Origin: JBFJWU01 sp041623475 [NCBI: bacterium]
GTDB lineage: Bacteria > J088
Assembly (NCBI GenBank): GCA_041623475.1
Contig: JBFJWU010000238.1
Location: 1-5,607 of the forward strand
Reading direction: 5' to 3'
Length of the DNA: 5,607 nucleotides
Positions 4,822 to 5,607 of the stretch are shown here, piece after piece. The notes under the pieces were generated by a model. That model saw nothing but the letters and a program-made list of their open reading frames with translations, ran no database searches and was not told the DNA's origin. The translations under genes and the position numbers were made by a program. Each line of letters begins with the position of its first letter. Positions within the stretch are counted from its first letter, which is position 1.

Positions 4822-5607
4822 TCAGGCCATGACCGGGACAGGTGGCATAGCTGGCGCAACGGTCACGTTATCATCCTCGACGGAAACATCAAAAGCGTCT
4901 GACTCATTCCACAATAAGGTCAACGGGATCTTGACTTGTTCGTCAATGCGACGTTTCAGGAACCGGGCACCATATTTCGGGCTGTAGCCGATCTCGGCAA
5001 GCTTGTCGACCGCCTCGGATTGAATGGCCAGCTGTTTACCTTGTTCGGCCATCTGCAGTTGAAGCTGGTGTAAATGCCGCGAGGTGATTTCGCGGACCTG
5101 TTTCTCGGCCAGTGGGCGGAAAACTATTACTTCGTCGATCCGGTTCAGGAACTCGGGACTGAAACGTTGCTCTGCGACTCGCTGGATCTTTTTCCGAGTA
5201 CCACTGAATGGCATGTTCTCGCGTGCAAAGCCAAGCGGGTTTACGGATTTGCTGAATTCCTCACTGCCGAGGTTGCTGGTCATGATGATAATAGTGTCGC
5301 TGAAATAGACCTTCTTGCCACGGCCGTCGGTCAGCCACCCCTCGTCGAATACCTGCAGGAACAGGTTTACCAGCAGCGGATGGGCTTTTTCGATCTCGTC
5401 AAGCAGCACAACCGTGCAGGGGTTTTTGCGAACCGCGTTGGTCAGGATTCCACCCTGATCGCTGCCGACAATCCCCCTGGGCATTCCAATCAGCTTTTCG
5501 ACGGCGATGTTGCCGTCCTGGTACTCGCTCATGTCGACACGAACCATTTTTTCTTCGCTGCCAAAAAGCGATCGCGCCACTGATTTTGCCAGCTCGGTCT
5601 TTCCGAC
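4822..5607 (-). CDS. Clp/Hsp100 AAA+ ATPase, C-terminal module (5' partial)
   Basis: Read from the right edge, 261 residues are visible; the N-terminal part lies outside the window. The first residues VGKTELAK are the end of a Walker A motif. Next come VDMSEY (24-29), the pore-loop region MPRGIVG (42-48), Walker B VVLLDE (66-71), sensor 1 TSN (110-112), the Arg finger in FLNRIDE (R156), and sensor 2 YGARFLKRR (R215), followed by the ClpB-type small domain and a hydrophobic Pro-rich tail ending VPVMA. All catalytic ATPase residues in view are intact. Hsp100 proteins unfold or disaggregate proteins, some feeding ClpP. Two oddities are that the usual pore-loop GYVG reads GIVG, and that LGF (125-127) occupies the position of ClpP-docking loops in ClpA/ClpC. 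Whether it is ClpA, ClpB, ClpC or a separate subfamily cannot be decided from this part. It converges on pyrC with 16 nt between stops. Confidence 0.9.
   Translation of the reverse strand, partial: VGKTELAKSVARSLFGSEEKMVRVDMSEYQDGNIAVEKLIGMPRGIVGSDQGGILTNAVRKNPCTVVLLDEIEKAHPLLVNLFLQVFDEGWLTDGRGKKVYFSDTIIIMTSNLGSEEFSKSVNPLGFARENMPFSGTRKKIQRVAEQRFSPEFLNRIDEVIVFRPLAEKQVREITSRHLHQLQLQMAEQGKQLAIQSEAVDKLAEIGYSPKYGARFLKRRIDEQVKIPLTLLWNESDAFDVSVEDDNVTVAPAMPPVPVMA

Noticed and set aside
4806-4825. A TGACC/GGTCA inverted repeat between the pyrC and clp stops as a bidirectional terminator
   Set aside because: Only 5 bp of stem with an 8-nt loop and no T-tract on either side; probably too weak to terminate.
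5074-5583. A 169-codon + strand open frame opposite the clp gene
   Set aside because: It is antisense to a strong AAA+ coding frame with every motif in order, has no ribosome binding site or recognisable domain, and arises from the clp codon pattern.

Overview
The window holds one complete six-gene operon on the + strand, flanked by two partial genes. The de novo pyrimidine genes pyrR, pyrB and pyrC are the recognisable core. The sequence is moderately GC-rich (judged by eye). Together, a LysM protein of the Gram-negative 'GDTLWDI…DPWKWPRIW' type, a roadblock/LC7 protein, pyrR-pyrB-pyrC, and an unusual Clp ATPase suggest a Gram-negative bacterium. A deltaproteobacterial/myxobacterial-like or gammaproteobacterial-like lineage would fit, but the sequence does not settle the phylum. 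There is no sign of phage, IS elements, CRISPR, tRNA or rRNA.

Layout. Positions 2-1078: the C-terminal part of a LysM-domain protein with a Pro/Glu-rich linker and two related C-terminal modules. Positions 1079-1219: an intergenic region with a perfect 11-bp hairpin (a probable terminator for the LysM gene), then a plausible extended -10 promoter and a strong Shine-Dalgarno. Positions 1220-4805: roadblock/LC7 protein, small zinc-ribbon protein, 73-aa unknown protein, pyrR, pyrB, pyrC. These lie 17 nt apart, overlapping by 10, 3 nt apart, overlapping by 1 and overlapping by 8 nt respectively, so one transcript with translational coupling is very likely. Positions 4822-5607, minus strand: the C-terminal AAA+ module of a Clp/Hsp100 ATPase, converging on pyrC with only 16 nt between the stop codons.

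How the genes work together. PyrB (aspartate transcarbamoylase) and PyrC (class I dihydroorotase with its metal ligands intact) catalyse steps 2 and 3 of UMP synthesis. PyrR is a PRPP-binding regulator/uracil phosphoribosyltransferase homologue. It lacks most of the residues I recall as RNA-binding in Bacillus PyrR, so it may not regulate by attenuation. The three small upstream genes are not classical pyrimidine genes.

The points most worth a second look are: (1) the roadblock + zinc ribbon + 73-aa unknown set built into a pyr operon; (2) a Clp ATPase whose pore loop reads GIVG instead of GYVG but which carries an LGF tripeptide where ClpP-docking loops sit; (3) a hairpin that contains the roadblock stop codon, just before a gene with a weak TTG start.
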